DNA of 64,000 nucleotides from Myxococcus sp. RHSTA-1-4. GTDB taxonomy: Bacteria > Myxococcota > Myxococcia > Myxococcales > Myxococcaceae. A program made the position numbers and the translations under genes. The stretch lies in assembly GCF_020037125.1 (NCBI RefSeq), contig NZ_JAIQDG010000001.1, positions 372,001-436,000 on the forward strand, read 5' to 3'. Positions 1-8,772 of the stretch are shown one piece after another (positions within the stretch are counted from its first letter, which is position 1; every line of letters starts with the position of its first letter). The notes beneath the pieces are model-generated. The model had not been told where the DNA came from, searched no databases, and saw only the letters and a program-made list of their open reading frames with translations.

Positions 1-1293
1 CGCCGCCACGCCCACCGTCACCTGCCCCGCGTAGCTGAAGAGGCTCACCCCCAGGCCCAGGTGGCCCGCCTGGGGCACCCAGAAGGTGAGCCCGCCCAGC
101 GTCGTGCCCGCCAGCGACACGGCCTCGCGCGGGCCCGGCACGTTGGTGGCCACCAACGTGGCCTTGGAGCCGAAGATGTCCACCGCCGCCCGCTTCATGG
201 CCGCGGGGGTGTACCCCAGCACCTCCAGCATGCCGAACGTCACCACCGCCTCCGGCGAGCGCTTCACCAGCCCCATCCGCCGCGCCAGCTCGAGCAGGCG
301 CCGCCGGGGCTCCTCGATGTGGACCGGCAGCCGCAGGAACACCACGCCGAAGCGGTTGCCCAGCTCGCGAGGCACGGGCTCGTCCAGTGGCCGCAGGTTC
401 ACCGGCACCAGCGCATGCACGTCCTCCGGCGGCACGTCGCGCGCCTCCAGGTACCGTCTCAGCGCGCCCGTCACCGCCGTCAGCAGCACGTCATTCACCG
501 TACCGTCCAGCGCGCGCCCCAGCGCCTTCACCCGCTCCAGCGGCACCGGGTCCGACCACGCGGCGCGCTTCTCCGTGCCCAGCGGCCCACGCAGCGGCGT
601 GCGCGGGTCCTGCGGAATCACCAGCAGCTTCCCCACCGCCGCCGCACCCCGGGCCCCCTGGCGCACCAGGTCTCCCGCGAGGATGGGCTCCGCCGCCAGC
701 TCCGCGCCCTTGCGCAGCACCGTGCGCGCCGTCCCCGCCACCACCCGCGCCCCACGCATCCACCGCGCCAGCCCGCTCCCAGGCCCGTGCGTCCGCTCGC
801 GCAGCTCCGGGGCCACGCCCTCGTGCGCGCCCTCCGCATCCGTGAGCGTCAGCAGCACCCGCGCCAACGCGATGCCATCCGCGAGGCAGTGGTGCAGGCG
901 GCACAGCAGCACGTCCCCGCCACGTGCACCCTCCAGCACGTGGAACTGCCACAGCGGCCGGGAGCGCTCCAGGGGCGTGCTCATCCACTGCCCCACCAGC
1001 GTCTCCAGCGCCGCGCGGTCCCCCGGGGCCGGCACCGCGAGCCGCGACAGGTGCGCGTCCAGGTCGAAGTCCCGCGCCTCCTCCCAGTGCGGCACGCCCA
1101 GGCGCCCCAGCACCACGCGCTGCCGGAAGCGGGGGTAGCGCTCCACCAGCCGCTCACGCACCACCGCCTGGAGGCGCGCGAAGTCCAGCCGGCCCTCGAA
1201 CCAGAGCACGGCGGTAATCATCATCAGGTTGGCGGGTTCCTCCATGTGGAACCACAGCGCGTCCACGCTCGCCATCCGCTCGTGCGCCGGCAT
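1..1293 (-). CDS. Wax ester synthase / diacylglycerol acyltransferase (WS/DGAT), C-terminus cut by window edge
   Basis: Transfers an acyl group from acyl-CoA to a fatty alcohol or diacylglycerol, making storage wax esters or triacylglycerol at the membrane surface. The family catalytic motif HHxxxDG is visible as HHCLADG at residues 134-140. The start MPAHERMASVDALWFHMEEP and the late segment ending LGVSLFSYAGQVTVGVAA both fit the family. 431 codons are present with no stop, so roughly 20-40 C-terminal residues lie outside the window. The ATG at 1293 follows a GGAGGG element. It probably follows no operon partner closely: the Cys-rich gene upstream on the same strand ends 57 nt away. Myxobacteria accumulate lipid bodies during development, which is a plausible role, but that is inference. 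Wax-ester versus triacylglycerol preference cannot be read from sequence. Confidence 0.9.
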   Translation of the reverse strand, partial: MPAHERMASVDALWFHMEEPANLMMITAVLWFEGRLDFARLQAVVRERLVERYPRFRQRVVLGRLGVPHWEEARDFDLDAHLSRLAVPAPGDRAALETLVGQWMSTPLERSRPLWQFHVLEGARGGDVLLCRLHHCLADGIALARVLLTLTDAEGAHEGVAPELRERTHGPGSGLARWMRGARVVAGTARTVLRKGAELAAEPILAGDLVRQGARGAAAVGKLLVIPQDPRTPLRGPLGTEKRAAWSDPVPLERVKALGRALDGTVNDVLLTAVTGALRRYLEARDVPPEDVHALVPVNLRPLDEPVPRELGNRFGVVFLRLPVHIEEPRRRLLELARRMGLVKRSPEAVVTFGMLEVLGYTPAAMKRAAVDIFGSKATLVATNVPGPREAVSLAGTTLGGLTFWVPQAGHLGLGVSLFSYAGQVTVGVAA

Positions 1294-1350
1294 CTCTCCG
1301 CATCCCTCCAGGTGCGCCAGCCGGAGTCTCGCCTGTCCAGCCCCACCCGC

Positions 1351-2157
1351 CTACTTCTTCCCGCCCTCCGGCGGTGTGCGGTCGAACTGGAAGGTCTGCT
1401 TCGTGGGGTCGTCCACCATGAGCGTGAGCGTCCCGTCCTCCACCCTCCAGAGATAGCTGCCACCGCGGAACTTCAGCCTCTTCCGGCTGAGAGGAATGAC
1501 GCGTTTGTCCCCGCACACGGGGCCCACCGCCTGTCCGTCCCGCGTGCGCAGCGTCAGCCGGTCCTCGCCGGACAGCTCCACCGTCCCCCACGCGCGGACC
1601 ACCAGCTTGTTGCCCTGCCCCAGGGTGGCTTCCTCCAGTGCGGTGCGCAGCACGAAGCAGCCGTCGGGCCTCACCTGGAGCGTGCGCGCGTAGTCCGCGC
1701 GAGGCTCTGCCTCGATTCGCTCGGGCCCGCCGTCCTGTTCCTCCGGAAGGCTCGCGGCGGCCAGCGTCCAGAGCCCGACCAGCGCCTCGGGGGGCTTCGT
1801 GGCCGGAACGGGAAGCCCCTGGCACGGGTCCGCCCGCTCCTTCTCCGGACTGGGCGGAGCCGGCTCGAAGGAGCGCTGGCAGGTGCGGCCACAGGTGCGC
1901 GACGCGCACTGCGTATCGTCCGGAGCGCAGCCCGCCTTCACGGTGCAGGCCTTGAGCCTGTCCAGCGCCTTCTCGCAGTCCTCGCGCAGGCACTTGTCCA
2001 CGCACTCGGCGTCGATGCACTCGGCCACACACGCCCAGTTGGTGGCGCCGCACACGCCGGCCACGGTGCGCGGGCGCTCGGGAGACGTCTGGGCGGCCGC
2101 GGGCAGCGAGGTGCCCGACGCCAGGAACAGGACGAGAAGGACTCGGGAAGAAGGCAT
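1351..2157 (-). CDS. Exported cysteine-rich protein of unknown function
   Basis: 268 residues. Residues 1-22 form a signal peptide (MPSSRVLLVLFLASGTSLPA, then AQ), so the protein is secreted or periplasmic; there is no lipobox cysteine. The mature N-terminal part (about residues 30-90) carries closely spaced cysteines in CxxxC-like pairs, probably disulfide bonded. The C-terminal part (about 110-268) looks like a beta-rich domain with alternating hydrophobic strands and a VGLWTL segment typical of small lipocalin-like folds, though I cannot assign a family. The start ATG at 2157 sits 23 nt from the end of the upstream methyltransferase gene, so the two are probably co-transcribed. Function is unknown. 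Confidence 0.7.
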   Translation of the reverse strand: MPSSRVLLVLFLASGTSLPAAAQTSPERPRTVAGVCGATNWACVAECIDAECVDKCLREDCEKALDRLKACTVKAGCAPDDTQCASRTCGRTCQRSFEPAPPSPEKERADPCQGLPVPATKPPEALVGLWTLAAASLPEEQDGGPERIEAEPRADYARTLQVRPDGCFVLRTALEEATLGQGNKLVVRAWGTVELSGEDRLTLRTRDGQAVGPVCGDKRVIPLSRKRLKFRGGSYLWRVEDGTLTLMVDDPTKQTFQFDRTPPEGGKK

Positions 2158-2180
2158 ACCGCCGCCGGCGGGCCCTGTCC

Positions 2181-3179
2181 TCAGGTGAACTGCCAGCGCC
2201 AGGTGCGCACGTCGCCGGGGTCCCCCATCTCCAGCTCGAAGGACAACGTGTCGAAGCGCTCGAACTCGCGCGAGTCCACGCGCAACAGCGTCATGCCCGC
2301 GTGGTTCTGCCCGCGCAGCGGCGACACGGTGAAGGACAGCTCGGCATCGAAGGCCACCTTGTAGAAGAGACAGAAGCCGTCCACGCGCCCCTCCTCCACC
2401 ACGGGCCGCGAGTAGCGCACGCGGTGCGGCAGGCCGTCCGCCGCCATCGTCTCCAGGTCGAAGGCGAAGGCGGGCTCCGGGTCGCACAGCAGGTGGTCCA
2501 CCTCGTACGAGCGGATGACGCGCGTGAAGTAGGACGGGTTCATCGCCTCGCGCAGCGTCTGCAGGCAGCTGTAGTCCACGCTGGGGAAGCGCTGGCTCCA
2601 GATGAAGGGGATGCACGCCTCGTCGCGGAGCTGCACCGGCTCCACGAAGACCTCGAAGCGGTTGGGGAGGATGCGCCCGCCCGGCTTCAGCATCCGGGTG
2701 CGCAGGTCCAGCACCCTCGGCACCAGACCCGCGTCGAAGAGGGCGTCGCCCAGCAGCTCGTGCATCAGCACGTCCACCTTCTCCGGCGGGTGGTACTGCC
2801 AGGGGTGCGCGCGCACGAAGTCGATGTGCTCCAGGCCGTTGCGCCGCGCCACCCACTGCGCCGTGTCGAGCTGCCGCGAGCCGTCCACCGCGTACAGCTT
2901 CTTCGGGTGGCGGCTGGCCGCCAGGAAGGTGCGCAGCCCCGTGCCGGTGCACGCGTCCATCACCACGTGCCCGGGCCGCACGTAGCGCTCACACGCCCGC
3001 TGCCAGGCCTCCACGCGCTCGGGGTCCGCGAGCGCGTGGTCCTGCGGCGCGGGGCTGGACAGCGACAGACTGTCGGGCACCACATTGCGCAGCGGAAGCT
3101 GCGACACCAGCGGCAGGTGGCTCAGACGAGAACGCAAATCCATCAATGCCTGTCGAGGCAGGTCGAGCAGATTCGGCAT
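2181..3179 (-). CDS. Class I SAM-dependent methyltransferase, PRMT-like fold
   Basis: 332 residues. Motif I of a Rossmann-type methyltransferase is clear at about 71-84 (VVMDACTGTGLRTF), followed by the acidic strand-2 end AVDGS (97-101). A HELLGDALFDAG segment (about 140-151) resembles the double-E/threshold region of protein arginine methyltransferases, and the C-terminal half is a beta-barrel-like stretch as in that family. The arginine substrate is inference; small-molecule targets are possible. ATG 3179 is preferred over an in-frame start 17 codons upstream because a GGGGG run precedes it by about 8 nt. Downstream lies the exported Cys-rich gene (23 nt). Upstream is the methionine methyltransferase-like gene, another SAM user on the same strand, 150 nt away. 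Confidence 0.75.
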   Translation of the reverse strand: MPNLLDLPRQALMDLRSRLSHLPLVSQLPLRNVVPDSLSLSSPAPQDHALADPERVEAWQRACERYVRPGHVVMDACTGTGLRTFLAASRHPKKLYAVDGSRQLDTAQWVARRNGLEHIDFVRAHPWQYHPPEKVDVLMHELLGDALFDAGLVPRVLDLRTRMLKPGGRILPNRFEVFVEPVQLRDEACIPFIWSQRFPSVDYSCLQTLREAMNPSYFTRVIRSYEVDHLLCDPEPAFAFDLETMAADGLPHRVRYSRPVVEEGRVDGFCLFYKVAFDAELSFTVSPLRGQNHAGMTLLRVDSREFERFDTLSFELEMGDPGDVRTWRWQFT

Positions 3180-3223
3180 GGTGGCATCCCCCCGGATGCT
3201 TGGATGTTTCGAGCAACGTCGCC

Positions 3224-3283
3224 GGCCCATTGGGGCACCGGGATTTCACACCATGCGGGAGTTACGGGCACTGGCCCATTGGG
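3224..3283. repeat. Two direct copies of GGCCCATTGGG upstream of the methyltransferase gene
   Basis: The 11-mer GGCCCATTGGG occurs at 3224-3234 and again at 3273-3283, start-to-start 49 bp. Each holds the dyad CCCA-T-TGGG. They lie 45-105 bp upstream of the start at 3179 and downstream of the gene ending at 3330, so they could be operators or part of a termination region. Seen in sequence; function is inferred. Confidence 0.35.
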
Positions 3284-3286
3284 CGG

Positions 3287-3307
3287 GGGGACAGGGGGAT
3301 TGTCCCC
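3287..3307 (-). terminator. Stem-loop just downstream of the methyltransferase-aminotransferase fusion gene
   Basis: GGGGACA at 3287-3293 pairs with TGTCCCC at 3301-3307 around a 7-nt loop, 22 nt beyond the stop codon of the fusion gene on the minus strand. There is no clear T-run, so a factor-independent role is uncertain. Confidence 0.35.
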
Positions 3308-3329
3308 GTGTGAACAGCCCCCCCGAGTG

Positions 3330-6300
3330 TCAGCGGCCTCCCGTGCCTTCCGGTGCCGGGCGCAGCTTCGCGCCGAAGGCCAGCAGCCGCTCCCGGGCCT
3401 TCAGCAGCTTCTCGCGGGGAATGGAGAATACCGCACGCACGCGCTCGGCGTCGCCGCACCAGGGCCCACCGTTGAGCACCACATGGGTGTGCGCGTAGAT
3501 GACGGCGGGCAGGTTCTCCGGCGTGAGGCGCACGCCGTCCACCTCGCGCCCCAGCCACGCCGTCATCCGGGGCGCCAGGAAGAGTCCACCCGCGTCTCCC
3601 GCATCCGAGCGCCCGTCTCCGGGCAGCGCCTCCGCCAGCAGCTCGCGCTTCTCCGCCAGCTCGCGCCGCATCTTCGCCAGGAAGGAGCGCAGCGCGCGGT
3701 GCCGCGCCGGGTAGTGGAGCTGCCCGTCCGGGTTGCGCGCATAGGCCGCGTACAGGTACGCCGCCGCGCGCGCCGTCACCAGGTGCAGCACGCCCGGGCC
3801 GCTGTCGCGCACCGCCGCCGCCAGCGCCCTGTCCCGCGTGGCCAGCCAGCCCACGCGCAGCCCGCCCGCGGCGAACTCCTTGGACAGGCCGCCCAGCAGC
3901 ACCGTGCGCGCCCCCACGCCGGGCACCGCGCCCTCCAACGTCACCGGGCTGTGCACCGTCTCCGCCGTGGGGCTGGTGAGGTTGACCAGCCCGAAGATTT
4001 CGTCCGACACCAGCAGGCAGCGCTGCTCCACCACGTAGGTGGCCAGCGCCACCAGCTCCTCCTGCGTGAGGTACGTGCCGGTGGGGTTGGACGGCTGCGA
4101 GACGACGACGGCGTCCGGGGCGCCACCACCCTGCCCCCGCCGCGCCAGCAGCGCGGACAGCGGCGCCTGCTCCACGTCACAGCCGGCGGACACGAAGGTG
4201 GGCGGCAGGACGCCGTAGCACGGGGTGGCGAGGAAGACGCGGGGCGCCCGGCCCAGCCGCTGGCGCAGGGCCACGCCCAGGTGATGGATGAGGGGCCAGA
4301 CTCCCGGCGCCACCACCACGTCCTCCAGCGCATAACGCGCGGCGCGCGTCTCCAGCAGGAAGGCGGTCACCGCCTCCGCCAGCCCCGTCTGCTGTCCCGA
4401 CTCGCGCGGCGCGGTGCCCGCGGCGATGAGTCCCTCCACCAGCGGCGCGGGCAGCGGCCCCTCGTTCTCTCCGTAGTCCAGCCGCACCCGCTCCGGGTCG
4501 TCCTCGCGGAACACCCTGGGCGCGAAGGCGGGGAAGCCCGCCAGCCGGGCGATGCGCTTCGAGCGGGGCAGCGGCACCGCCGGAGCGCGCCGGGACGCGG
4601 GCGCCTCCGGCTCCGCGAAGGAGATGCGGAAGGACAACAGGTCCGCGAAGGTGCGCTCGTAGAACCACTGCGCCAGCGTGCTGATGCGCGAGTACGTCAC
4701 CTCCGCCGCCACCTCCAGGTCCGCGCGCAGCGGCTCCGGCACGGGCAACAGCAGCGTCAGCTCCAGGTCCGGCCACACCGCGTTCTTGATGAGGCCGTAG
4801 AGCACCACCAGGTTGGGCATGTACGGCTCGCGCGCCAGGAACTCGAAGAGCGTGAGGGGCTCCACCTCGCCGGTGATGTTGAAGAAGGCGCTCTCGTCCA
4901 GCACCACCCAGATGCCCCGCCGCGCCGCCTCGGAGACGATGTCGCGCAGCACCGCGAGGTTGGTGCGCTCGCCCTTCTCCACCGTCAGCAGCACCAGCTT
5001 CACGTCGAAGGCCGTGAGCAGCCGGCGGACCTCCTCCAGCGTGGTGTGCGTCACCGTGGCGCGCACGCCCGCCTTCTCCAGCGCCCGCGCGTAGAGCGGG
5101 TGCAGGTTGCGCGACACCAGCACCGCGTCGCCCGGGTCGCACGTGGCCATCAGCAGCGAGTAGACGGCCTGCTCACGCTCGGGCGCGACGAACAGCTCCT
5201 CCTCCGCCAGCCGCAGCCCGAAGTACCGGTCCAGGTAGCGCACCACCCGGCGGCGGAAGGACGCGTCGCCCGCCTCGTGCGCGTACGGCATCAGCGGGCC
5301 GCGCGCCAGCCGCGCCGCCAGCTCCGCCACGAAGCCGAGCTGCTCGGCCGGCGCCGCGCCCAAATCGAGCTCCTCCTGCAAGGAGGCCGCGCCCAGCTCT
5401 CGCAGGGCCGCGCGCAGCGCCAGCGTCTCGCGAGGCAGCGCCAGCTGCGCCTCCCACACCGCCACCTCGTGCCACACGGGGTGGCCCGCCTGCAGCCAGC
5501 CCAGGGCCGTGGCGGCGCGCAGCGGCTCCGGGCTGCGGGCCTCCATGAAGAACTCGAACTCGCGCCCGGTGCGCTGCTCCAGCGCCACCAGCGGGCGGAT
5601 GTCCGTGTCCGCCGCCTGCATCACCCGCCGCGCCACGCGCACGCGGGTGGTGAAGCCGCGCCGGGTGAACATGCGCGCGATGATGGGGCGCCCCGGCCGG
5701 CCCGCGAGGTTGAGCAGCAGCCGCCCGCCCGGCGCCAGCCGCTCCGGCGCCTCGTCCAGCAGCCGCGCGATGAGCCCCAGGCCGAAGTGGTCCTCGTAGA
5801 CGTTCTGCAGCGTGCAGTAGTTGGAGAGGTCGTACAGCGCCTGCTCGTCCGCCTGGGACAGCTCCGACGGCAGCTCCTCCTCCCCGCGAAGCACCTGGGG
5901 GATGCAGCCCACCACGAAGTCCCACGGGGCCTCCGCCGGCACACCGCGGAGCAGGTCGCTCTCCCCGAAGGACAGGCGCGACACCAGCGCCTCGCCGCCG
6001 TTGAGCCACGCGTTGCACCGGGCCACCACCGGCGAGTGCGGGTTGAGGTCCGCGCCGTGTACGTGCGCCAGCCGGGTGAACTTCGCCAGGGCGATGCATA
6101 TCCACCCCGAGCCCGCCCCCACCTCCACCAGCCGCTTCCCCGCGTACTCGTCCAACGGCACGCTCAGCAGGCCCTCCATGAAGGTGTAGGCCCAGGCCTC
6201 GGGGGCGAAGATGGACGGCAGCAGGAACAGCTCCAGCCGCTCCTGGGACGCGCCCACCGCCACCGTCACCGTCACCAGCCGCAGCGGCGCCGTCTCCGGC

Positions 6301-6434
6301 TGGTGGCGGGACGCCTCGGCCAGCTCGCGCAGCTCCGTCAGCGCGCGCGGGCGGCGGTCCGGGTGGGACAGCTCCTCCGACAGCGCGCGCAACAGGTGGA
6401 AGGCCTCGCGAGGTGAGGCGGGGTAGGTGGGCAT
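3330..6434 (-). CDS. Methionine S-methyltransferase-like fusion: SAM methyltransferase plus class I aminotransferase domain
   Basis: 1034 residues in two halves, the architecture of plant methionine S-methyltransferase, which makes S-methylmethionine from methionine and SAM. The N-terminal half has motif I VEVGAGSGW (103-111), then GADLNPHS (about 127-134). From memory, VVGCIPQ (174-180), LSNYC (203-207), EDHFGLGLIAR and NLAGRPGRPII correspond to stretches characteristic of the plant enzyme. The C-terminal half (about 450-1034) looks like a fold-type I aminotransferase with NPTG, SDEIFG and SKEFAAGGLRVGW; the Schiff-base lysine candidate is K852. The length is close to the plant protein. ATG 6434 is preferred over an upstream in-frame TTG because homology-like sequence starts there; its RBS is weak. 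The neighbour downstream is another methyltransferase. Substrate identity is inference. Confidence 0.8.
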   Translation of the reverse strand: MPTYPASPREAFHLLRALSEELSHPDRRPRALTELRELAEASRHQPETAPLRLVTVTVAVGASQERLELFLLPSIFAPEAWAYTFMEGLLSVPLDEYAGKRLVEVGAGSGWICIALAKFTRLAHVHGADLNPHSPVVARCNAWLNGGEALVSRLSFGESDLLRGVPAEAPWDFVVGCIPQVLRGEEELPSELSQADEQALYDLSNYCTLQNVYEDHFGLGLIARLLDEAPERLAPGGRLLLNLAGRPGRPIIARMFTRRGFTTRVRVARRVMQAADTDIRPLVALEQRTGREFEFFMEARSPEPLRAATALGWLQAGHPVWHEVAVWEAQLALPRETLALRAALRELGAASLQEELDLGAAPAEQLGFVAELAARLARGPLMPYAHEAGDASFRRRVVRYLDRYFGLRLAEEELFVAPEREQAVYSLLMATCDPGDAVLVSRNLHPLYARALEKAGVRATVTHTTLEEVRRLLTAFDVKLVLLTVEKGERTNLAVLRDIVSEAARRGIWVVLDESAFFNITGEVEPLTLFEFLAREPYMPNLVVLYGLIKNAVWPDLELTLLLPVPEPLRADLEVAAEVTYSRISTLAQWFYERTFADLLSFRISFAEPEAPASRRAPAVPLPRSKRIARLAGFPAFAPRVFREDDPERVRLDYGENEGPLPAPLVEGLIAAGTAPRESGQQTGLAEAVTAFLLETRAARYALEDVVVAPGVWPLIHHLGVALRQRLGRAPRVFLATPCYGVLPPTFVSAGCDVEQAPLSALLARRGQGGGAPDAVVVSQPSNPTGTYLTQEELVALATYVVEQRCLLVSDEIFGLVNLTSPTAETVHSPVTLEGAVPGVGARTVLLGGLSKEFAAGGLRVGWLATRDRALAAAVRDSGPGVLHLVTARAAAYLYAAYARNPDGQLHYPARHRALRSFLAKMRRELAEKRELLAEALPGDGRSDAGDAGGLFLAPRMTAWLGREVDGVRLTPENLPAVIYAHTHVVLNGGPWCGDAERVRAVFSIPREKLLKARERLLAFGAKLRPAPEGTGGR

Positions 6435-6639
6435 GGCGCGGAATGTCGTGAGCCGCCGTCGACATGTCAACGCGGGTAGTGGCGTTTGGACGCAACCCTT
6501 TGGCGCCCTGGGGTGAGTCAAGGAATCGGCGACTGGCCGTATTTAGGGGTGTGCGGCCCGGAACACGGGAACGCCAACCGGAAAAGCATCGATGTCGCTC
6601 AGGCCCGTGGATGGACCCCGTAGTGGAGAGGGGGCAGTG

Positions 6640-7056
6640 ATGGAGATGAACGTCTGGACGCCGGCCCTGACCGGCATGCAGGGAATGGGTGGTGTGCGCA
6701 CTCTGGCGCAGCGGGTCTCTCGGGACCCGGCGCGTGCGAGGTGGGAGGCGCAGCCGTGGAAGCGTCAACTTCAGGACCCGGGGGAGTACGAGAACCCGGT
6801 GGCGCGCGACGCGCTGGTGAAGGCGCTGCTGGCGGAGGGGCACACGGTGGACGCGGAGGTGGCGCGCTTCGCGGGGACGGCGGAGGACCGGGTCTGCATC
6901 AGCATCGCGCAGGTGGTGCGCTTCGCGGACACGCTGGCGCTGCGCATGGCGCTGGCCCGCACGGATGACCAGGTGCTGCAGCTCGCGCACCTGCGCCGCA
7001 ACGCCGAGGAGCTGGCGGAGCGGATGATTGACTGGGCCAACGCCGGCCGGATGTGA
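6640..7056 (+). CDS. Small protein of unknown function (138 aa)
   Basis: No family recognised. The protein is soluble-looking, with an Arg-rich N-terminal third and a helical C-terminal part (about 60-138) ending in regularly spaced Leu/Arg/Glu residues that could form a coiled coil or helical bundle. ATG 6640 is chosen over an in-frame ATG at 6592 because it follows a strong GGAGAGGGGGCAGTG element. The leader (CCCCGTAGTGGAGAG at about 6617) is almost repeated before the next small gene at 7092, suggesting a related origin or shared control. The gene is divergent from the fusion gene at 6434. Confidence 0.65.
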   Translation: MEMNVWTPALTGMQGMGGVRTLAQRVSRDPARARWEAQPWKRQLQDPGEYENPVARDALVKALLAEGHTVDAEVARFAGTAEDRVCISIAQVVRFADTLALRMALARTDDQVLQLAHLRRNAEELAERMIDWANAGRM

Positions 7057-7091
7057 GCGGCTGGCGGGGTGCCCCGTAGAGGAGAGCGGTG

Positions 7092-7277
7092 ATGGTGAGG
7101 GCAGCCCGTCCACGACAGACGCGCCGTGAGGTGCAGGCGCGTTCCATGAAGCCCGTCGGCCCCCGGGGCGCGAGGCCCCAGGCCCGCCCCCAGGGCACGC
7201 CGAAGCGTCAGGCGCCGCGCCAGATGCCCGGCGGGAAGTCGGGGGGCGGACTGGCGCCTCCCCGCTGGGTTCAGTAG
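7092..7277 (+). CDS. Very basic small protein (61 aa), unknown
   Basis: 61 residues rich in Arg, Gln, Pro and Gly with almost no acidic residues (pattern RPRQTRR, then PRGARPQARPQ, PKRQAPRQ). It looks disordered and nucleic-acid-binding in character, but no domain is visible. GTG at 7089 or ATG at 7092 could start it; both follow GGAGAG at 7081-7086. It begins 35 nt after the preceding small gene and shares its leader sequence (CCCCGTAGAGGAGAG), so the pair is probably one operon. Its short length and biased composition make coding status only moderately likely. Confidence 0.45.
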   Translation: MVRAARPRQTRREVQARSMKPVGPRGARPQARPQGTPKRQAPRQMPGGKSGGGLAPPRWVQ

Positions 7278-7362
7278 CGAGTCTCGAACGGGAGACACTC
7301 GACTCACCCTCGGGGGCGCGTCATCCTTGACAGCCCCGGAGCCCGGCTGTTCTCACGGGGAC

Positions 7363-8751
7363 ATGCTCTCCTCGCTCGTCCTGGCGGCCACCCTGGCCGC
7401 GGCTCCCACTCCCCGCTCCGCCTCGGCGGCGCAGACCGTGGTCCACGTCCCGAAGCTGGATGCGATGGCGGGCCTGTCCTCCTTCCTGGAGCGCGCGGGA
7501 ACCCATGCGGCGCTGCTGCGCCCCGCGGCCTGGCGCGCGGAACTGCACCCCTTCCTCGTCATCGACCCCACGAAGCCGGAGACGCTCTCCGCCGTGGGGC
7601 TGGACCCGGCGGGCCCGGCCACGGTGTCCCTGCGCGAGGATGGCCGCGTGTCCTGCATGCGCGTGAAGGACGCGAAGACGTTCCAGGCGAAGGCCGCCGA
7701 GGCCATCGCCGCCGCCGGTGGCGACGAGGTGAAGCCCACCACCTCCAAGGGCGTGACAACGGTGAGCGTGGAGCGCTCGGCCGGTGGCGTCATGGGCTAC
7801 GCGCTCAAGGGGCAGGAGATGTGCTCCTTCGGAGCCACCGACGCGGGCGGCCCCGCGCTCCTCAAGGAGTCGGTGAGGCTGGTGGGCAAGGCGCCCGCGG
7901 CGGACGCGCGGCTGGGCAGGGTGACGGGCGTGGCGTACCTCGCGACGGGCGGGACGGTGGTGGGGCTGGACGGCACGGGCAACTCGCTGAAGGTGGACGG
8001 CACCGCGCTGAAGCTGCCGCTGCCGCCCTTCCAGGCGAAGGGCACCAGCCCCTACGGAGCGATGCAGCCGGCGGGCATGCTCTTCTCGCGCGTGGCGGTG
8101 GCGCCCGCGGGCGTGCAGCAGGCGGTGGGCTCGCTGCGCGCCACGATTCAGGCCGTGTGCCCCCAGTGCCCGAAGGAGCAGGTGCAGGCGGTGGCGGACT
8201 CGGTGGCGCAGCACCTCACCGGCAACATGCTGGTGAACATGGACAACGTGCAGGTGCGTGGCTCGCTGCGCGCACCGGAGGCGCGCTTCTTCGCCGTGCG
8301 CCAGGCGCTGGCCGCGGAGGTGACGGACGCGGCGGCGGTGAAGTCCGCGCTCGCGCCGCTGAGCGGCTTCCCCGGCGCGAAGGCGCTGGAGGACGGCTGG
8401 GCGCTGGCGGTGAAGGGCGGCAGCGTCTTCGTGCGGCAGAAGGGCAAGCAGCTCGTGGTGGGCAATGACGAGGCGGTGACGCAGGCCACGCTGGCGGCGC
8501 TGCCGGCGGCGGGCGCGAAGCAGGAGCGCGCGGTGGACTTCTCGCTGGACCCGAAGAAGCTGGCGCGCGGGCTCGGCCAGGTGGGGCTGTCGGACGTGCT
8601 CGCCGACGAGCAGCTCGCCGCCCTCTTCGCCGTCAGCACGGAGCTGGGCCCGCTGCTGGAGCGCAGCGAGCGGATTACGGGGTGGATGGACAGCGCCCCC
8701 GGCGGCGCGCACCGCTTCTCGCTCACCTGGACGCTGCCGGAGTCGAAGTAG
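7363..8751 (+). CDS. Exported protein of unknown function (462 aa)
   Basis: Residues 1-23 form a signal peptide (MLSSLVLAATLAAAPTPRSASAA), giving a periplasmic or outer-surface protein. The remainder has alternating strand-helix segments (a VSLREDG segment, a GYALKGQEM segment, FSLDPKKLA) and only a few cysteines (a CPQCP pair near residue 260). Two internally similar halves are possible, but I cannot prove a duplication by eye. ATG 7363 is preferred over a frame-extending ATG 12 codons earlier because the signal peptide begins there and GGGG precedes it. It converges on the site-2 protease gene (22 nt apart). No function is proposed. Confidence 0.7.
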   Translation: MLSSLVLAATLAAAPTPRSASAAQTVVHVPKLDAMAGLSSFLERAGTHAALLRPAAWRAELHPFLVIDPTKPETLSAVGLDPAGPATVSLREDGRVSCMRVKDAKTFQAKAAEAIAAAGGDEVKPTTSKGVTTVSVERSAGGVMGYALKGQEMCSFGATDAGGPALLKESVRLVGKAPAADARLGRVTGVAYLATGGTVVGLDGTGNSLKVDGTALKLPLPPFQAKGTSPYGAMQPAGMLFSRVAVAPAGVQQAVGSLRATIQAVCPQCPKEQVQAVADSVAQHLTGNMLVNMDNVQVRGSLRAPEARFFAVRQALAAEVTDAAAVKSALAPLSGFPGAKALEDGWALAVKGGSVFVRQKGKQLVVGNDEAVTQATLAALPAAGAKQERAVDFSLDPKKLARGLGQVGLSDVLADEQLAALFAVSTELGPLLERSERITGWMDSAPGGAHRFSLTWTLPESK

Positions 8752-8772
8752 CGCCACGCGCCGGGAGCGGCC

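Noticed and set aside
61..6416. Long open frames on the plus strand opposite the WS/DGAT, methyltransferase and fusion genes
   Set aside because: Arg/His/Gln/Pro-rich translations without domains; they mirror high-GC coding sequence on the minus strand, where real motifs are found.
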